Positions 36,043 through 44,674 of a stretch of DNA of 64,000 nt are shown one piece after another. The position numbers were made by a program, and so were the translations under genes. This stretch comes from Lysobacter niastensis. GTDB lineage: Bacteria > Pseudomonadota > Gammaproteobacteria > Xanthomonadales > Xanthomonadaceae. Position 1 is the stretch's first letter. Every line of letters begins with the position of its first letter. Location of the stretch: positions 124,001 through 188,000 of the forward strand of contig NZ_JADLZT010000005.1 in assembly GCF_015453285.1 (NCBI RefSeq), in the 5' to 3' direction. The notes below the pieces were generated by a model. The model was not told the origin of the DNA. It was given only the letters and a program-made list of their open reading frames with translations, and ran no database searches.

Positions 36043-37125
36043 GTGAGTGATTTGCTGCAATCCCGTATCGCCGCCCTGATCGTGCCCGACGCCGGCATGA
36101 CGCTGGGCGAAGCCGGTGCCCGCATCCGCGTCGTCGAGACCGCTGGCCGTGCCGTGGTCGAACTCGTGCTCGGATTCCCCTGCCAGACCCTCAAGCCGTG
36201 GCTGCAGGCCGAAGTCGCGCGGATCGTCTCCGAGGCCGGAGGCGAACTCGCACATCTGGAGGTCCAGCAGCGCATCGCCACGCACGCAGTGCAGCCGAAC
36301 GTGTCGCCGCTGGCGAACGTGCGCAACCTCATCGCCGTCGCCTCGGGCAAGGGCGGCGTCGGCAAATCGACGACCGCGGTCAACCTCGCCCTCGCACTGG
36401 CTGCCGACGGCGCGCGCGTGGGCGTGCTCGATGCCGACATCTACGGCCCCAGCATCCCGATGATGCTGGGCCTGAGCGGCCGTCCCGACAGCCCCGATGG
36501 CAAGTCGATCGAGCCGATGCGCGCGCATGGCATCGAAGCGATGTCGATCGGCCTGCTGATCGAGCAGGACACGCCGATGATCTGGCGCGGCCCGATGGCG
36601 ACCTCGGCGCTGACCCAACTGCTGAACGACACGCGCTGGGCCGGTGGCGATGGCAGCCTCGACTACATGATCGTCGACCTGCCGCCCGGCACCGGCGACA
36701 TCCAGCTGACGCTGGCGCAGAAGATCCCGGTGGCAGGCGCGGTGATCGTGACCACGCCGCAGGACGTGGCCACGCTCGACGCGCGCAAGGCGCTGAAGAT
36801 GTTCGAGAAGGTGCAGGTGCCGGTGCTGGGCCTGGTCGAGAACATGGCCGTGCATGTGTGCTCGAACTGCGGGCATGCCGAACACGTCTTCGGCGAGGGC
36901 GGCGGCCGCCGCATGGCCGAACAATATGGCGTGCCGCTGCTGGGCAGCCTGCCGCTGGAGGTCGCCATCCGCGAGCAGGGCGACGCCGGTACGCCGATCG
37001 TGAATTCTTTAGCCGACTCGGCTGCCGCTCGTTCGTACCGCGCGACCGCCCGTCGGCTTTCGATGGCGCTTGCAATTCGTGCGCAGATCGCACAACCCCT
37101 GTCCGTCTCGCTTATTGGGTCCTGA
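36043..37125 (+). CDS. mrp: Mrp/ApbC family Fe-S cluster carrier ATPase
   Basis: A 360-residue ATPase of the Mrp/Nbp35 family that carries and delivers [4Fe-4S] clusters. An N-terminal DUF59-like domain (about 1-85) precedes the deviant Walker A VASGKGGVGKSTTAVNLALA. Then come VGVLDADIYGPSIP and LDYMIVDLPPGTGDIQLT, and the bridging Cys pair in VHVCSNCGHAEHVFG. I start at GTG 36043 with AAGG nearby; TAAAAT at 35997-36002 is a possible -10. It is usually found next to metG, as here, apart from the intervening DUF2147 gene. Confidence 0.94.
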   Translation: MSDLLQSRIAALIVPDAGMTLGEAGARIRVVETAGRAVVELVLGFPCQTLKPWLQAEVARIVSEAGGELAHLEVQQRIATHAVQPNVSPLANVRNLIAVASGKGGVGKSTTAVNLALALAADGARVGVLDADIYGPSIPMMLGLSGRPDSPDGKSIEPMRAHGIEAMSIGLLIEQDTPMIWRGPMATSALTQLLNDTRWAGGDGSLDYMIVDLPPGTGDIQLTLAQKIPVAGAVIVTTPQDVATLDARKALKMFEKVQVPVLGLVENMAVHVCSNCGHAEHVFGEGGGRRMAEQYGVPLLGSLPLEVAIREQGDAGTPIVNSLADSAAARSYRATARRLSMALAIRAQIAQPLSVSLIGS

Positions 37126-37169
37126 ATAGGCTTTGTGGCGTGGTGCGACGCAACATGCAGACGCCAGAT

Positions 37170-37234
37170 TCGGCAAATTAGATTCGGATCGCGCGGCCCA
37201 TGGCCGCGCTTTCTCTATTTAGCCAATTTGCCGA
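37170..37234 (+). other. Nested hairpin: terminator-like stem inside a longer stem
   Basis: The outer arms TCGGCAAATT (37170-37179) and AATTTGCCGA (37225-37234) pair over 10 bp. Between them an inner stem GCGCGGCC-CAT-GGCCGCGC (37191-37209) is followed by TTTCTCTATTT, as in an intrinsic terminator. The outer right arm abuts the GAGGGG ribosome binding site of the protease gene. The inner part may simply end mrp transcription; the outer pairing suggests attenuation or translational control. Confidence 0.55.
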
Positions 37235-37247
37235 GGGGTTTTTCTGC

Positions 37248-38621
37248 ATGAAGCACCCGTACCGTACTGCGGCGCTCGCTGGCGCCGTGCTGGTCTCGCT
37301 TGGTCTCTCCTCCGCCGCGTTCGCCGGCGGCCGTCCCGATCTCTCCATCGCCGGTCTGAAGGCCGGTCGCGCCCATGAGGCCGACCAGCTGCTGGTCAAG
37401 TACCGCGATGGCTCTACCTCAGCCCAGCAGGACGGCGTTCGCCGTGGCCTGGGCGCGCAGAAGCTCGACACCGTCCGTGGTGGCAACGGCAAGAAGGGCG
37501 AGCTCGCCCTGCTGCGCCTGCCGGCCGGCCGCGACCTGTCCTCGGCCATCAGCGCCCTGAGCAGCAACCCGAACGTCGAATACGCCGAGCCGAACTGGAC
37601 CTACCAGCACAGCGCGACGTCGAACGACACCTACGCCACCAACGGCTCGCTGTGGGGCATGTACGGCGATGCATCGTCGCCGGCCAACCAGTACGGCTCG
37701 CAGGCTGCCGAGGCCTGGGGCGCCGGCCACACCGACTGCAGCAACGTCTATGTCGGCGTGATCGACGAGGGCATCTTCTACAACCACGAAGATCTCGCCG
37801 GCGTGGTGTGGAGCAACCCGTACGATCCGGCCGACGGCGTCGACAACGACGGCAACGGCTATGTCGACGACATCCGTGGATGGGACTTCGACGGCAACAC
37901 GAACGACATCAACTCCGGCAAGGCCAACGACGACCACGGCACGCACGTCACAGGCACCATCGCCGGCGCCGGTGGCAACGGCAAGGGCGTGGCCGGCGTG
38001 TGTTGGAGCGGCGTCAAGGTCATCAGCGCCAAGTTCCTGGGCCGTCGCGGTGGCAGCACCGCCAACGCGATCAAGGCGGTGGACTACATCACCGACCTGA
38101 AGACCCGCCACGGCATGAACATCGTCGCCACGAACAACTCATGGGGCGGCGGCGGCTTCTCGCAGGGCCTGCAGGACGCGATCGGCCGTGCGAACACCGC
38201 GGGCATCCTGTTCATCGCCGCCGCGGGCAACGATGCCTACGACAACGACGTGACCGCCAGCTATCCGTCGAACTACCCGAACGCCAACATCATCGCGGTG
38301 GCCTCGATCACCAGCACCGGCGCGCTGTCGAGCTTCTCGCAGTGGGGCAAGACCACGGTCGACATCGGTGCGCCTGGCTCGGGCATCTGGTCGACGGTGC
38401 CGGTGAGCTCTAAGGGCAATGTCGTCTCCGGCTACGCCAGCTACAACGGCACGTCGATGGCGACCCCGCACGTGACCGGCGCCGCAGCGCTGTACAAGTC
38501 CTCGCATCCGGGGGCGACGGCGGCCGACGTCAAGGCCGCGATCCTGGGCTCGGCCGTGCCGACCCCGTCGTTGCAGAACAAGGTGGTCACCAACGGCCGC
38601 CTGAACGCCAGCGGCTTCTGA
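37248..38621 (+). CDS. Secreted S8 (subtilisin-like) serine protease
   Basis: A 457-residue secreted protease. A signal peptide (about 1-26) is followed by an I9-type propeptide (about 40-120, ADQLLVKYRDG ... VEYAEPNW) that should act as chaperone and inhibitor. The catalytic domain (about 130-455) has Asp in VGVIDEGIFYNHEDL, His in DDHGTHVTGTIAG, the oxyanion Asn in IAAAGND and Ser in YNGTSMATPHVTGAA. Glu follows the catalytic Asp-region where Thr or Ser is commoner (DEG rather than DTG). There is no C-terminal PPC or other appended domain. GAGGGG precedes ATG 37248. Confidence 0.94.
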   Translation: MKHPYRTAALAGAVLVSLGLSSAAFAGGRPDLSIAGLKAGRAHEADQLLVKYRDGSTSAQQDGVRRGLGAQKLDTVRGGNGKKGELALLRLPAGRDLSSAISALSSNPNVEYAEPNWTYQHSATSNDTYATNGSLWGMYGDASSPANQYGSQAAEAWGAGHTDCSNVYVGVIDEGIFYNHEDLAGVVWSNPYDPADGVDNDGNGYVDDIRGWDFDGNTNDINSGKANDDHGTHVTGTIAGAGGNGKGVAGVCWSGVKVISAKFLGRRGGSTANAIKAVDYITDLKTRHGMNIVATNNSWGGGGFSQGLQDAIGRANTAGILFIAAAGNDAYDNDVTASYPSNYPNANIIAVASITSTGALSSFSQWGKTTVDIGAPGSGIWSTVPVSSKGNVVSGYASYNGTSMATPHVTGAAALYKSSHPGATAADVKAAILGSAVPTPSLQNKVVTNGRLNASGF

Positions 38622-38660
38622 TCCCGCCGCGCTCCGGACGGCGTTCCGGAGGTTCGATCC

Positions 38661-38694
38661 GAAGGCCCGGCCCCGCGCCGGGCCTTCGTCTTTT
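38661..38694 (+). terminator. Intrinsic terminator of the S8 protease gene
   Basis: The stem GAAGGCCCGG/CCGGGCCTTC with a short GC loop is followed by GTCTTTTC, about 40 bases after the stop codon. Confidence 0.75.
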
Positions 38695-38770
38695 CAGGCG
38701 CCGGCGTGGCCGCGCCGGACCCGCGAGCCGGTAGAATCGCGCTTTCCGACCCGCAGGATAGCCAGACCGC

Positions 38771-39340
38771 ATGAGCATCAAGTCCGACCGTTGGATCCGC
38801 CGCATGGCCGAGCAGCACGGCATGATCGAGCCGTTCGAGCCGGGCCAGGTCAAGACCGCGGCCGACGGCCATCGCATCGTCAGCTACGGCACCTCCAGCT
38901 ACGGCTACGACGTGCGCTGCTCGCGCGAGTTCAAGGTGTTCACCAACATCAACTCGACCATCGTCGACCCGAAGCATTTCGACAGCGGCAGCTTCGTCGA
39001 CATCGAGTCCGACGTCTGCATCATTCCGCCGAATTCGTTCGCGCTGGCGCGCACGGTCGAATACTTCCGCATTCCGCGCGACACGCTGGTGGTGTGCTTG
39101 GGCAAGAGCACCTACGCGCGCTGCGGCATCATCGTCAACGTGACGCCGCTGGAGCCGGAGTGGGAAGGCCACGTCACGCTGGAGTTCAGCAACACCACGC
39201 CGCTGCCGGCGCGCATCTACGCCAACGAGGGCGTGGCGCAGATGCTGTTCTTCCAGTCCGACGAAGTCTGCGAGACCTCGTACAAGGACCGCGGCGGCAA
39301 GTACCAGGGCCAGGTCGGCGTGACGCTGCCGCGTACCTGA
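38771..39340 (+). CDS. dcd: dCTP deaminase Dcd
   Basis: A 189-residue trimeric enzyme that deaminates dCTP to dUTP, the source of dUMP for thymidylate in gammaproteobacteria. Family motifs are [36 protein letters not shown] with the catalytic Glu in [18 protein letters not shown], and the C-terminal [12 protein letters not shown] that closes over the nucleotide. TAGAAT at 38732-38737 is a plausible -10, giving a leader of about 26 nt with AGGA before the ATG. A strong terminator follows. Confidence 0.97.
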   Translation: MSIKSDRWIRRMAEQHGMIEPFEPGQVKTAADGHRIVSYGTSSYGYDVRCSREFKVFTNINSTIVDPKHFDSGSFVDIESDVCIIPPNSFALARTVEYFRIPRDTLVVCLGKSTYARCGIIVNVTPLEPEWEGHVTLEFSNTTPLPARIYANEGVAQMLFFQSDEVCETSYKDRGGKYQGQVGVTLPRT

Positions 39341-39359
39341 GTCCAACTGGACGCATACG

Positions 39360-39387
39360 AAAAAGGCCCGCGAGAGCGGGCCTTTTT
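39360..39387. terminator. Bidirectional intrinsic terminator
   Basis: AAAAAGGCCCGC-GAGA-GCGGGCCTTTTT is an almost perfect A-stem-T structure between convergent dcd and the small secreted-protein gene. Confidence 0.93.
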
Positions 39388-39406
39388 CATTCCATGGTGT
39401 CGCGGA

Positions 39407-39703
39407 TCAACGGCGCACGTAGGTGACGAAGAACCCCTGCAGGTCTCCGTTCTCGGTGTAGCCGACCACGTCGACGACCTGGTAGCCGTTGGAGTTGAAC
39501 GCCTGGTGGGCCTGGTTGAGTTCGGTGGCCGAACCGCCCTTGCGCGCGCCCCAGTCGACGTCGACGTAGATGCTGACCGTCTGCTGACCCGCGCGGGCGA
39601 TTTCGGCCGCCTTCTTGTCGTACTGCGTCTGGGTGGCGGCAACGGCCGAACCGGCGCCGAAGACGGCGGTGAACAGCAGGGCGGTGGCGAGGAACTTGCG
39701 CAT
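39407..39703 (-). CDS. Small secreted protein of unknown function
   Basis: A 98-residue protein with a signal peptide (about 1-22, cleavage after SAVA) and a mature part of about 76 residues: AEIARAGQQTVSIYVDVDWG, then an alanine-rich helix and VVGYTENGDLQGFFVTYVRR. The beta-alpha-beta-beta look recalls small periplasmic DUF1471-type folds, but I cannot match it to a family. AAGGAAA precedes ATG 39703. It lies 11 bases after pcp on the same strand and ends at a strong terminator, so it is likely the last gene of the pyroglutamate operon transcript. Confidence 0.7.
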   Translation of the reverse strand: MRKFLATALLFTAVFGAGSAVAATQTQYDKKAAEIARAGQQTVSIYVDVDWGARKGGSATELNQAHQAFNSNGYQVVDVVGYTENGDLQGFFVTYVRR

Positions 39704-39714
39704 CGGGGTTTCCT

Positions 39715-40371
39715 TCAATGGGTGGCGCCCGCGGCAAGACGGACGTCGTGTTGTACGGTCAACGCGGTCGCGATCGCCAGGCGCAGGGCCTGCGTCGCCA
39801 CCGTCGGTGGCAGGCTCGGCGCTCCGGGATGGTGCGCCGCCTGCGCAGGAGAATACGGAATGTGGATGAACCCGCCCCGGACGCCCGGCACGTTTTGCAA
39901 TGCGTGCATCAGCCCGTAGAAGACGTGGTTGCAGACGAAGGTGCCCGCCGTCTGGGAAATTTCGGCCGGGATGCCTTCCGCGCGCAGCGCCGCCAGCATG
40001 GCCTTGATCGGCAGGCTGGCGAAGTAGGCGGCCGGCCCGTCCTCGGCGATGGCGGTGTCGACCGGCTGCGCTCCGGCGTTGTCGGGGATGCGGGCGTCGT
40101 CGACGTTGATGGCGATGCGCTCCAGCGAGATCTGCGCGCGGCCACCGGCCTGGCCGACACACAGCACCAGTTCCGGACGCACCTCGGCGATGGCCTCGCT
40201 CAGCGCAGCCAGCGAAGCGCCGAACTCCACCGGCAGGCAGCGCGTGACGACGCGCCGGCCTTCGATGACTTCGCCTTCCAGCGCGCAGACAGCGTCCTGG
40301 CTGGGGTTGCAGGTCTCGCCGCCGAACGGCGCGAAGCCGGTCAGCAGCACGGTGCCGGTCGTGGCGTTCAT
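39715..40371 (-). CDS. pcp: Pyroglutamyl-peptidase I Pcp
   Basis: A 218-residue cysteine peptidase that removes N-terminal pyroglutamate from peptides. It shows [20 protein letters not shown] at the N-terminus, [18 protein letters not shown] holding the catalytic Glu region, the nucleophile in [14 protein letters not shown] and the His in GFIHIPYSP. The length is typical. It is cytoplasmic, and its ATG overlaps the DUF979 stop by four bases. In this operon it would release the pyroglutamate that PxpABC hydrolyses. Confidence 0.95.
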   Translation of the reverse strand: MNATTGTVLLTGFAPFGGETCNPSQDAVCALEGEVIEGRRVVTRCLPVEFGASLAALSEAIAEVRPELVLCVGQAGGRAQISLERIAINVDDARIPDNAGAQPVDTAIAEDGPAAYFASLPIKAMLAALRAEGIPAEISQTAGTFVCNHVFYGLMHALQNVPGVRGGFIHIPYSPAQAAHHPGAPSLPPTVATQALRLAIATALTVQHDVRLAAGATH

Positions 40372-41321
40372 CGGAAGGCGAACCAGTACATCAGCATGAC
40401 GTTGCACAGCAGCAGCACCGCGCCGGTGAGCCACTGCGCGCGGATTACGCCGTACGGCTCCTTCAGCTCCAGTAGTGCGGCGGGCACGAGGTTGAAGTTG
40501 GCGGCCATCGGCGTCATCAGCGTGCCGCAGTAGCCCGAGAGCATGCCGATGGCGGCGAGTGCGGCTGGCTCGGCGCCATGCTGGCGGACCAGCAGCGGCA
40601 AGGCGATGCCGGCCGTCATCACCGGGAAGGCGGCGAACGCGTTGCCCATGATGATAGTGAACAACGCCATGCCCAACGCATAGGCCAGTACGACCGCGAA
40701 GGCGTTGTCGACCGGGATCAGCATGCGCACGACACCCGCGACCGCGTCGCCGACGCCGCCGGCTTCGAAGACGCTGCCCAGCGTCGCCAGCAACAACGGC
40801 AGCAGCGCCGCCCAGCCGATCGAATCGACCAGCCGCCGCGACTGCTCGACCGCGCTCCACGGCGACTGCCGCGCCATGCGGCAGGCCGCGAACAGCGCGA
40901 CCACGCAAGCCAACCCGAGCGAAACCAGGGTGACATTGGCCGGGTCCAGCAATGGAGTACCGCCGAAGTCGATGTGCTTCAGCCCCACCGCGCCGACCAG
41001 CGTCACGGCCGGGATCAGCAGCGCTGGCCAGAATAGCCGGTTGCCCAGTCGCGATGCTTCGTCATGCTTTTCCTGCGTGCTGCTTTCGTCGTAGCTGCCG
41101 CGGCGGAGGCCACCGCAGCCGGCGAGCAGCGCCAGCACCACCACGATGCCGCCGACCACCCGTGCCGGCAGGTGTTCCGCGGCGAACATCAGCAGCGCGA
41201 GCAGAGCCCAGAACAGCGCCGTGGTGTGCCGGCGCGGGTTGCCGGGATCGCGCTGGCCGCGCCAGGCCAGCGCGGCGAAGTAGGCGCCCATCAGCCAGTA
41301 GACGAAAGTCAGGTCGAGCAT
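40368..41321 (-). CDS. DUF979 membrane protein, probable transporter half
   Basis: A 317-residue membrane protein with about nine or ten hydrophobic segments, of the DUF979 family that always pairs with DUF969. Conserved-looking patches are [43 protein letters not shown] and the closing [19 protein letters not shown]. It starts at ATG 41321 after AAGG, seven bases beyond the DUF969 stop. Placement between pxpA and pcp supports a role in moving 5-oxoproline or its peptides across the inner membrane; this is inference. Confidence 0.87.
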   Translation of the reverse strand: MLDLTFVYWLMGAYFAALAWRGQRDPGNPRRHTTALFWALLALLMFAAEHLPARVVGGIVVVLALLAGCGGLRRGSYDESSTQEKHDEASRLGNRLFWPALLIPAVTLVGAVGLKHIDFGGTPLLDPANVTLVSLGLACVVALFAACRMARQSPWSAVEQSRRLVDSIGWAALLPLLLATLGSVFEAGGVGDAVAGVVRMLIPVDNAFAVVLAYALGMALFTIIMGNAFAAFPVMTAGIALPLLVRQHGAEPAALAAIGMLSGYCGTLMTPMAANFNLVPAALLELKEPYGVIRAQWLTGAVLLLCNVMLMYWFAFR

Positions 41322-41328
41322 GCGTGCC

Positions 41329-42048
41329 TTACTCGCTGGCCTGGGACGGCGCGGACACGTCCTGCACCCGGGCGCGCCGTGCGAGCCTGCGCTCGAAGCG
41401 CAGCACTCGCACGGCGTGGATGGCGAACGCGCAGATCGCCGTCGGGATGCCCCACAGCGCGATCTGCAGCGGCTCCAGGCGGATGCCGTGTTCGACGAAG
41501 AATCCCTGGATAAGCAGCACGGCACCGAAAGCGATGAAGATGTCCTCGCCGAAGAACAGGCCGACGTTGTCGGTCGCTGCAGCCATGGCCCGGATGCGTT
41601 GGCGCTCGTCGTCGTCGAGTTCGCCGTGGCGCAGTTCCGCCGCGGCCTCGGCCATCGGCGCAAGCAGCGGGCGAACGGTCTGCGGGTGCCCGCCGAGACT
41701 GGTCAGCCCGAGCGAGGCGGCGATCTGGCGCATCGCCAGATAAGCCACCAGCAGCCGGCCGAGCGTCGCGCCGCGCAGGCGCGCCACCCAGGCCTGGGCG
41801 TGTTCCTTCAGTCCGTGGCGCTCGAGCAGACCGATCACGGGCAGCGTCAGCAGGAACAGCAGCAGATAGCGCTTCTCGGTGAACGCCTTGCCGAGGATTG
41901 CGAGCACATCCCACGGAGACAGCTTGGCGGTCAGCCCGGTGATGAATCCGGCGGCGACGACCACCAGCGCCGGATTGAGCCGCAGCACGAAGCCGATCAC
42001 GACCGCAGCCACGCCGATGAGGGGCCAATAGCTGATCACTTCGCTCAT
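41329..42048 (-). CDS. DUF969 membrane protein, probable transporter half
   Basis: A 239-residue integral membrane protein of the DUF969 family, with about six hydrophobic stretches. It opens with YWPLIGVAAVVIGFVLRLNPALVVV and has the loop SLGGHPQTVRPLLAPMAEAAAE and the helix DNVGLFFGEDIFIAFGAVLLI. DUF969 and DUF979 together resemble a split ion-transporter-superfamily permease. It overlaps the pxpA stop by four bases and is followed seven bases later by DUF979. Confidence 0.88.
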   Translation of the reverse strand: MSEVISYWPLIGVAAVVIGFVLRLNPALVVVAAGFITGLTAKLSPWDVLAILGKAFTEKRYLLLFLLTLPVIGLLERHGLKEHAQAWVARLRGATLGRLLVAYLAMRQIAASLGLTSLGGHPQTVRPLLAPMAEAAAELRHGELDDDERQRIRAMAAATDNVGLFFGEDIFIAFGAVLLIQGFFVEHGIRLEPLQIALWGIPTAICAFAIHAVRVLRFERRLARRARVQDVSAPSQASE

Positions 42049-42809
42049 GCTTTGGATCCGACCGGAAGAATGGCGATGCCGTCACCCTCCAATGCATCGC
42101 GCACGGCCCGTGCGAACGCCGCGGCTTCGTGGCGGTCGCCGTGCAGGCAGAGCGTGTCGGCGCGCAGCGGCACCACGAAGCCATCGTCGGCGACCACTTC
42201 GCCGCGCGTGGCCAGGCGATGCACCTGGGCGATGGCCTGGTCGAGGGATTCGATCACCGCGCCCGGTGTGCCGCGTGGCAGCAGGCGGCCGCGATGGTCG
42301 TAGCCGCGTTCGGCGAAGACTTCGTGGGCGACATGCAGGCCATGCGCTTCTCCGGCCTCGGTCAGCGCCGAACCGGACAGGCCGAACAGCACGAGCGACG
42401 GATCGAACGCCGCAACGGTGGCGGCGATGGCATCGGCCACCTCGCGGTCGTCGGCGGCGACGTTGTACAGCGCGCCGTGCGGCTTCAGGTGCGACAGGCG
42501 CATGCCTTCCTCGGCGGCGATGCGCGCCAGCAGCGCCAGTTGCGTGTGCACCATCGTGGCGATGACGTCGCTGCCGAGCGGCATGGCGCGGCGGCCGAAA
42601 TGCTCGCGATCCTCGAACGAGGGGTGTGCGCCGGCGGCCACGCCGAACTGCCGGCACAGGCGCAGCGTTGCGCGCATCGTCGCCTCGTCGCCGGCATGGC
42701 CGCCGCAGGCGATGTTGGCGGAGCTGACCAGCGGCAGGATCGCGGCGTCGTCGCCGCAGCCTTCGCCGAGATCGCAGTTGAAGTCGATGCGCTTGCCTTG
42801 AGTGTTCAC
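42045..42809 (-). CDS. pxpA: 5-oxoprolinase subunit PxpA
   Basis: A 254-residue LamB/YcsF-family protein, one of three subunits that cleave 5-oxoproline to glutamate with ATP. The family opening IDFNCDLGEGCGDDAAILP is followed by SSANIACGGHAGDEATM, GAHPSFEDREHFGRR, HLKPHGALYN and FAERGYDHRGRLLPRGTPGAVI. The ATG lies 27 bases after the small LiaF-like gene, and the stop overlaps DUF969. Confidence 0.95.
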   Translation of the reverse strand: MNTQGKRIDFNCDLGEGCGDDAAILPLVSSANIACGGHAGDEATMRATLRLCRQFGVAAGAHPSFEDREHFGRRAMPLGSDVIATMVHTQLALLARIAAEEGMRLSHLKPHGALYNVAADDREVADAIAATVAAFDPSLVLFGLSGSALTEAGEAHGLHVAHEVFAERGYDHRGRLLPRGTPGAVIESLDQAIAQVHRLATRGEVVADDGFVVPLRADTLCLHGDRHEAAAFARAVRDALEGDGIAILPVGSKA

Positions 42810-42836
42810 GTGGCCCCGTGCCGCCTGGCGTGCAGG

Positions 42837-43001
42837 TCAGCCTCGCTTGAAGAGCATGCCCAGGCCGACCACGATCAGGATCGCCGGCCACCAGGTCATC
42901 AGCAGCTTGCCCAGGCTCATGTCGGTGAAGCCGAGGTTGTTGAGCAGGAAGAGGGTGCCGATCACGACCAGCACCAGCGCGCCGACGACATTGGATTTCA
43001 T
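42837..43001 (-). CDS. LiaF-like two-helix small membrane protein
   Basis: A 54-residue protein read from the sequence: MKSNVVGALVLVVIGTLFLL, then NNLGFTDMSLGKLL, then WWPAILIVVGLGMLFKRG. Two hydrophobic helices flank a short loop with the W-W-P motif, the pattern of LiaI/LiaF transmembrane domains (DUF5668-like). CTGGAG precedes the ATG and spacing fits an operon member (36 bases after pxpC, 27 before pxpA). The function is unknown; a link to envelope stress is only suggested by the family. Its place inside the 5-oxoprolinase genes is odd. Confidence 0.82.
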   Translation of the reverse strand: MKSNVVGALVLVVIGTLFLLNNLGFTDMSLGKLLMTWWPAILIVVGLGMLFKRG

Positions 43002-43037
43002 GGGACTCCAGGGAAAGGCTGAATTGAGGAAGAGCTT

Positions 43038-43985
43038 TCAGACCGAGGCGAGGCGCGTGTCGATCATCCATTGGATTCTGGCGACCCGGGCCTGCGCCGC
43101 GCAAGCCAGACGACGGGCCGTGGCCGCATCGCATGCCTCGAAGTGCAGACGCTGTCCCGGAGTGCATTGCGCCAGGCGCGGCAGGTCGGCGGCGATGACA
43201 TGGCCGAGCCGAGGGTAGCCGCCGACGGTCTGCGCGTCGGCGAGCAGCACGATCGGCTGCCCGTCCGGCGGCAGTTGGATGGTCCCAGGGGCGACGGGCT
43301 CGGAGACGCCGGCGGCAGCCGGCGCCGGCAGTGCCTCGCCTTGCAGGCGCAGGCCCTGGCGATTGCTGCTGGGACTGACACGCCAGACCTGGGAGCACAG
43401 CGAGGCAGCCTGCGGAACAGGCTGGTAGCGGATCGGCGCGTGCGGATCAGTGTCGTGGTGCAGGTCGATCCACCATGGCACGGAGCGCAGCGACGTGGCG
43501 TTCGCCGGCACGACGGTTTCGCCCAGCGCCAGCGTGTCGCCTGCACGCAGCGCCCGGCCGGCCACGCCGCCGAAGCCGCCGCGCAGATCGGTGCTGCGGC
43601 TGCCGAGCACCATCGGCACATCGAATCCGCCATCGACGGCGAGCCAGGCGCGTGCGCCGCCGCGCAGTGCGCCGAGTTCGAGCGTGCCTGCCGGCAGTTC
43701 GACCGGGCGTCCCATCGGCACCAACGTGCCTTCGAACTTCGCCGATACGGTCGCGCCGGTGAGGGCGATCCGCACCGGCGCATCGAAATGCAGCGTCGGA
43801 CCGCGCAGGGTGATTTCGAGCACGGCAGCGTCACCGGCATTGCCCGCGAGCCGGTTGGCGAGTTGTGCCTGCGCCGGATCGAGGGCGCCTGCGTGGGCGA
43901 CGCCGAGATGTCGCCACCCGCTGCGGCCCAGGTCCTGCACCGTGGTGAGCAGCCCCGCCTGCAGCACGCTCGCCTGCCGTGTCAT
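43038..43985 (-). CDS. pxpC: 5-oxoprolinase subunit PxpC
   Basis: A 315-residue biotin-dependent carboxyltransferase-like (KipA/DUF183) protein, the C subunit of 5-oxoprolinase. It opens with VLQAGLLTTVQDLGRSGWRHLGV and contains ALDPAQAQLANRLAGN, LAVDGGFDVPMVLGSRSTD and PIVLLADAQTVGGYPRLGHVI. The ATG overlaps the pxpB stop by four bases, so B and C are translated together, matching their physical partnership in the enzyme. Confidence 0.94.
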   Translation of the reverse strand: MTRQASVLQAGLLTTVQDLGRSGWRHLGVAHAGALDPAQAQLANRLAGNAGDAAVLEITLRGPTLHFDAPVRIALTGATVSAKFEGTLVPMGRPVELPAGTLELGALRGGARAWLAVDGGFDVPMVLGSRSTDLRGGFGGVAGRALRAGDTLALGETVVPANATSLRSVPWWIDLHHDTDPHAPIRYQPVPQAASLCSQVWRVSPSSNRQGLRLQGEALPAPAAAGVSEPVAPGTIQLPPDGQPIVLLADAQTVGGYPRLGHVIAADLPRLAQCTPGQRLHFEACDAATARRLACAAQARVARIQWMIDTRLASV

Positions 43986-44674
43986 GCCAGCTCCTGCGCG
44001 ACGGCAGCGCTGTCGATGGCGACGAAACGCACGCGATCGCCCGGTTGCAACAGCGTCGGCGGATTCTGTTCCGGGTCGAACAGCACGCGTGGCGTGCGGC
44101 CGAGGATGCGCCAGCCGCCGGGGCTTTCGCGCGGATAGATGCCGGTCTGCGCGCCGCCAATCGCAACGCTGCCGGCGGCGACACGCGCGCGCGGCGTTGC
44201 GAGGCGGGGCAGGGCCAGTTCCGGATCGAGGCCCGACAGATACGGGAAGCCAGGCGCGAAACCGATCATCGCCACCGTGTATTCGCCGGCCGCGTGACGC
44301 GCCGCCAGTTGTGCGGCGGCCATGCCCAGCTCCTGCGCGGCGCTTTCCAGGTCGGGGCCGCATTCGCCGCCATAGATCACCGGGATCTCGACCAAGCGGT
44401 CGCCGGCCGTCGTGGCGACCGCTTCCATCGACTCGACGATACCCTCGAGTTCGACGCGCACACGGTCCGGCGACGATGCCGGATCGAAGAACACGCCGAG
44501 ACTGGCGAACGCCGGCACCAGGTCGCGCAGCCAGTGCGGTGCGCGCGAACGGATGCGGGCGGCGAGGGCGTGGACATGCGCATTGAGCGCGGGATCGAGG
44601 GTGTCGCCGAAGCGCAGCAGCCAGGCGTCGTCGGCCAACGCCTCGATGTCGCAGGCCGGGCGCGACGGCGTCAT
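43982..44674 (-). CDS. pxpB: 5-oxoprolinase subunit PxpB
   Basis: A 230-residue protein of the KipI/cyclophilin-like allophanate hydrolase family. It shows the N-terminal DAWLLRFGDTLDPALN, the core EIPVIYGGECGPDL and MIGFAPGFPYLSGLDPEL followed by LPRLATPRARVAAGSVAIGG. With PxpA and PxpC it forms the ATP-dependent 5-oxoprolinase. The ATG overlaps the HIT-gene stop by four bases. Confidence 0.94.
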   Translation of the reverse strand: MTPSRPACDIEALADDAWLLRFGDTLDPALNAHVHALAARIRSRAPHWLRDLVPAFASLGVFFDPASSPDRVRVELEGIVESMEAVATTAGDRLVEIPVIYGGECGPDLESAAQELGMAAAQLAARHAAGEYTVAMIGFAPGFPYLSGLDPELALPRLATPRARVAAGSVAIGGAQTGIYPRESPGGWRILGRTPRVLFDPEQNPPTLLQPGDRVRFVAIDSAAVAQELA

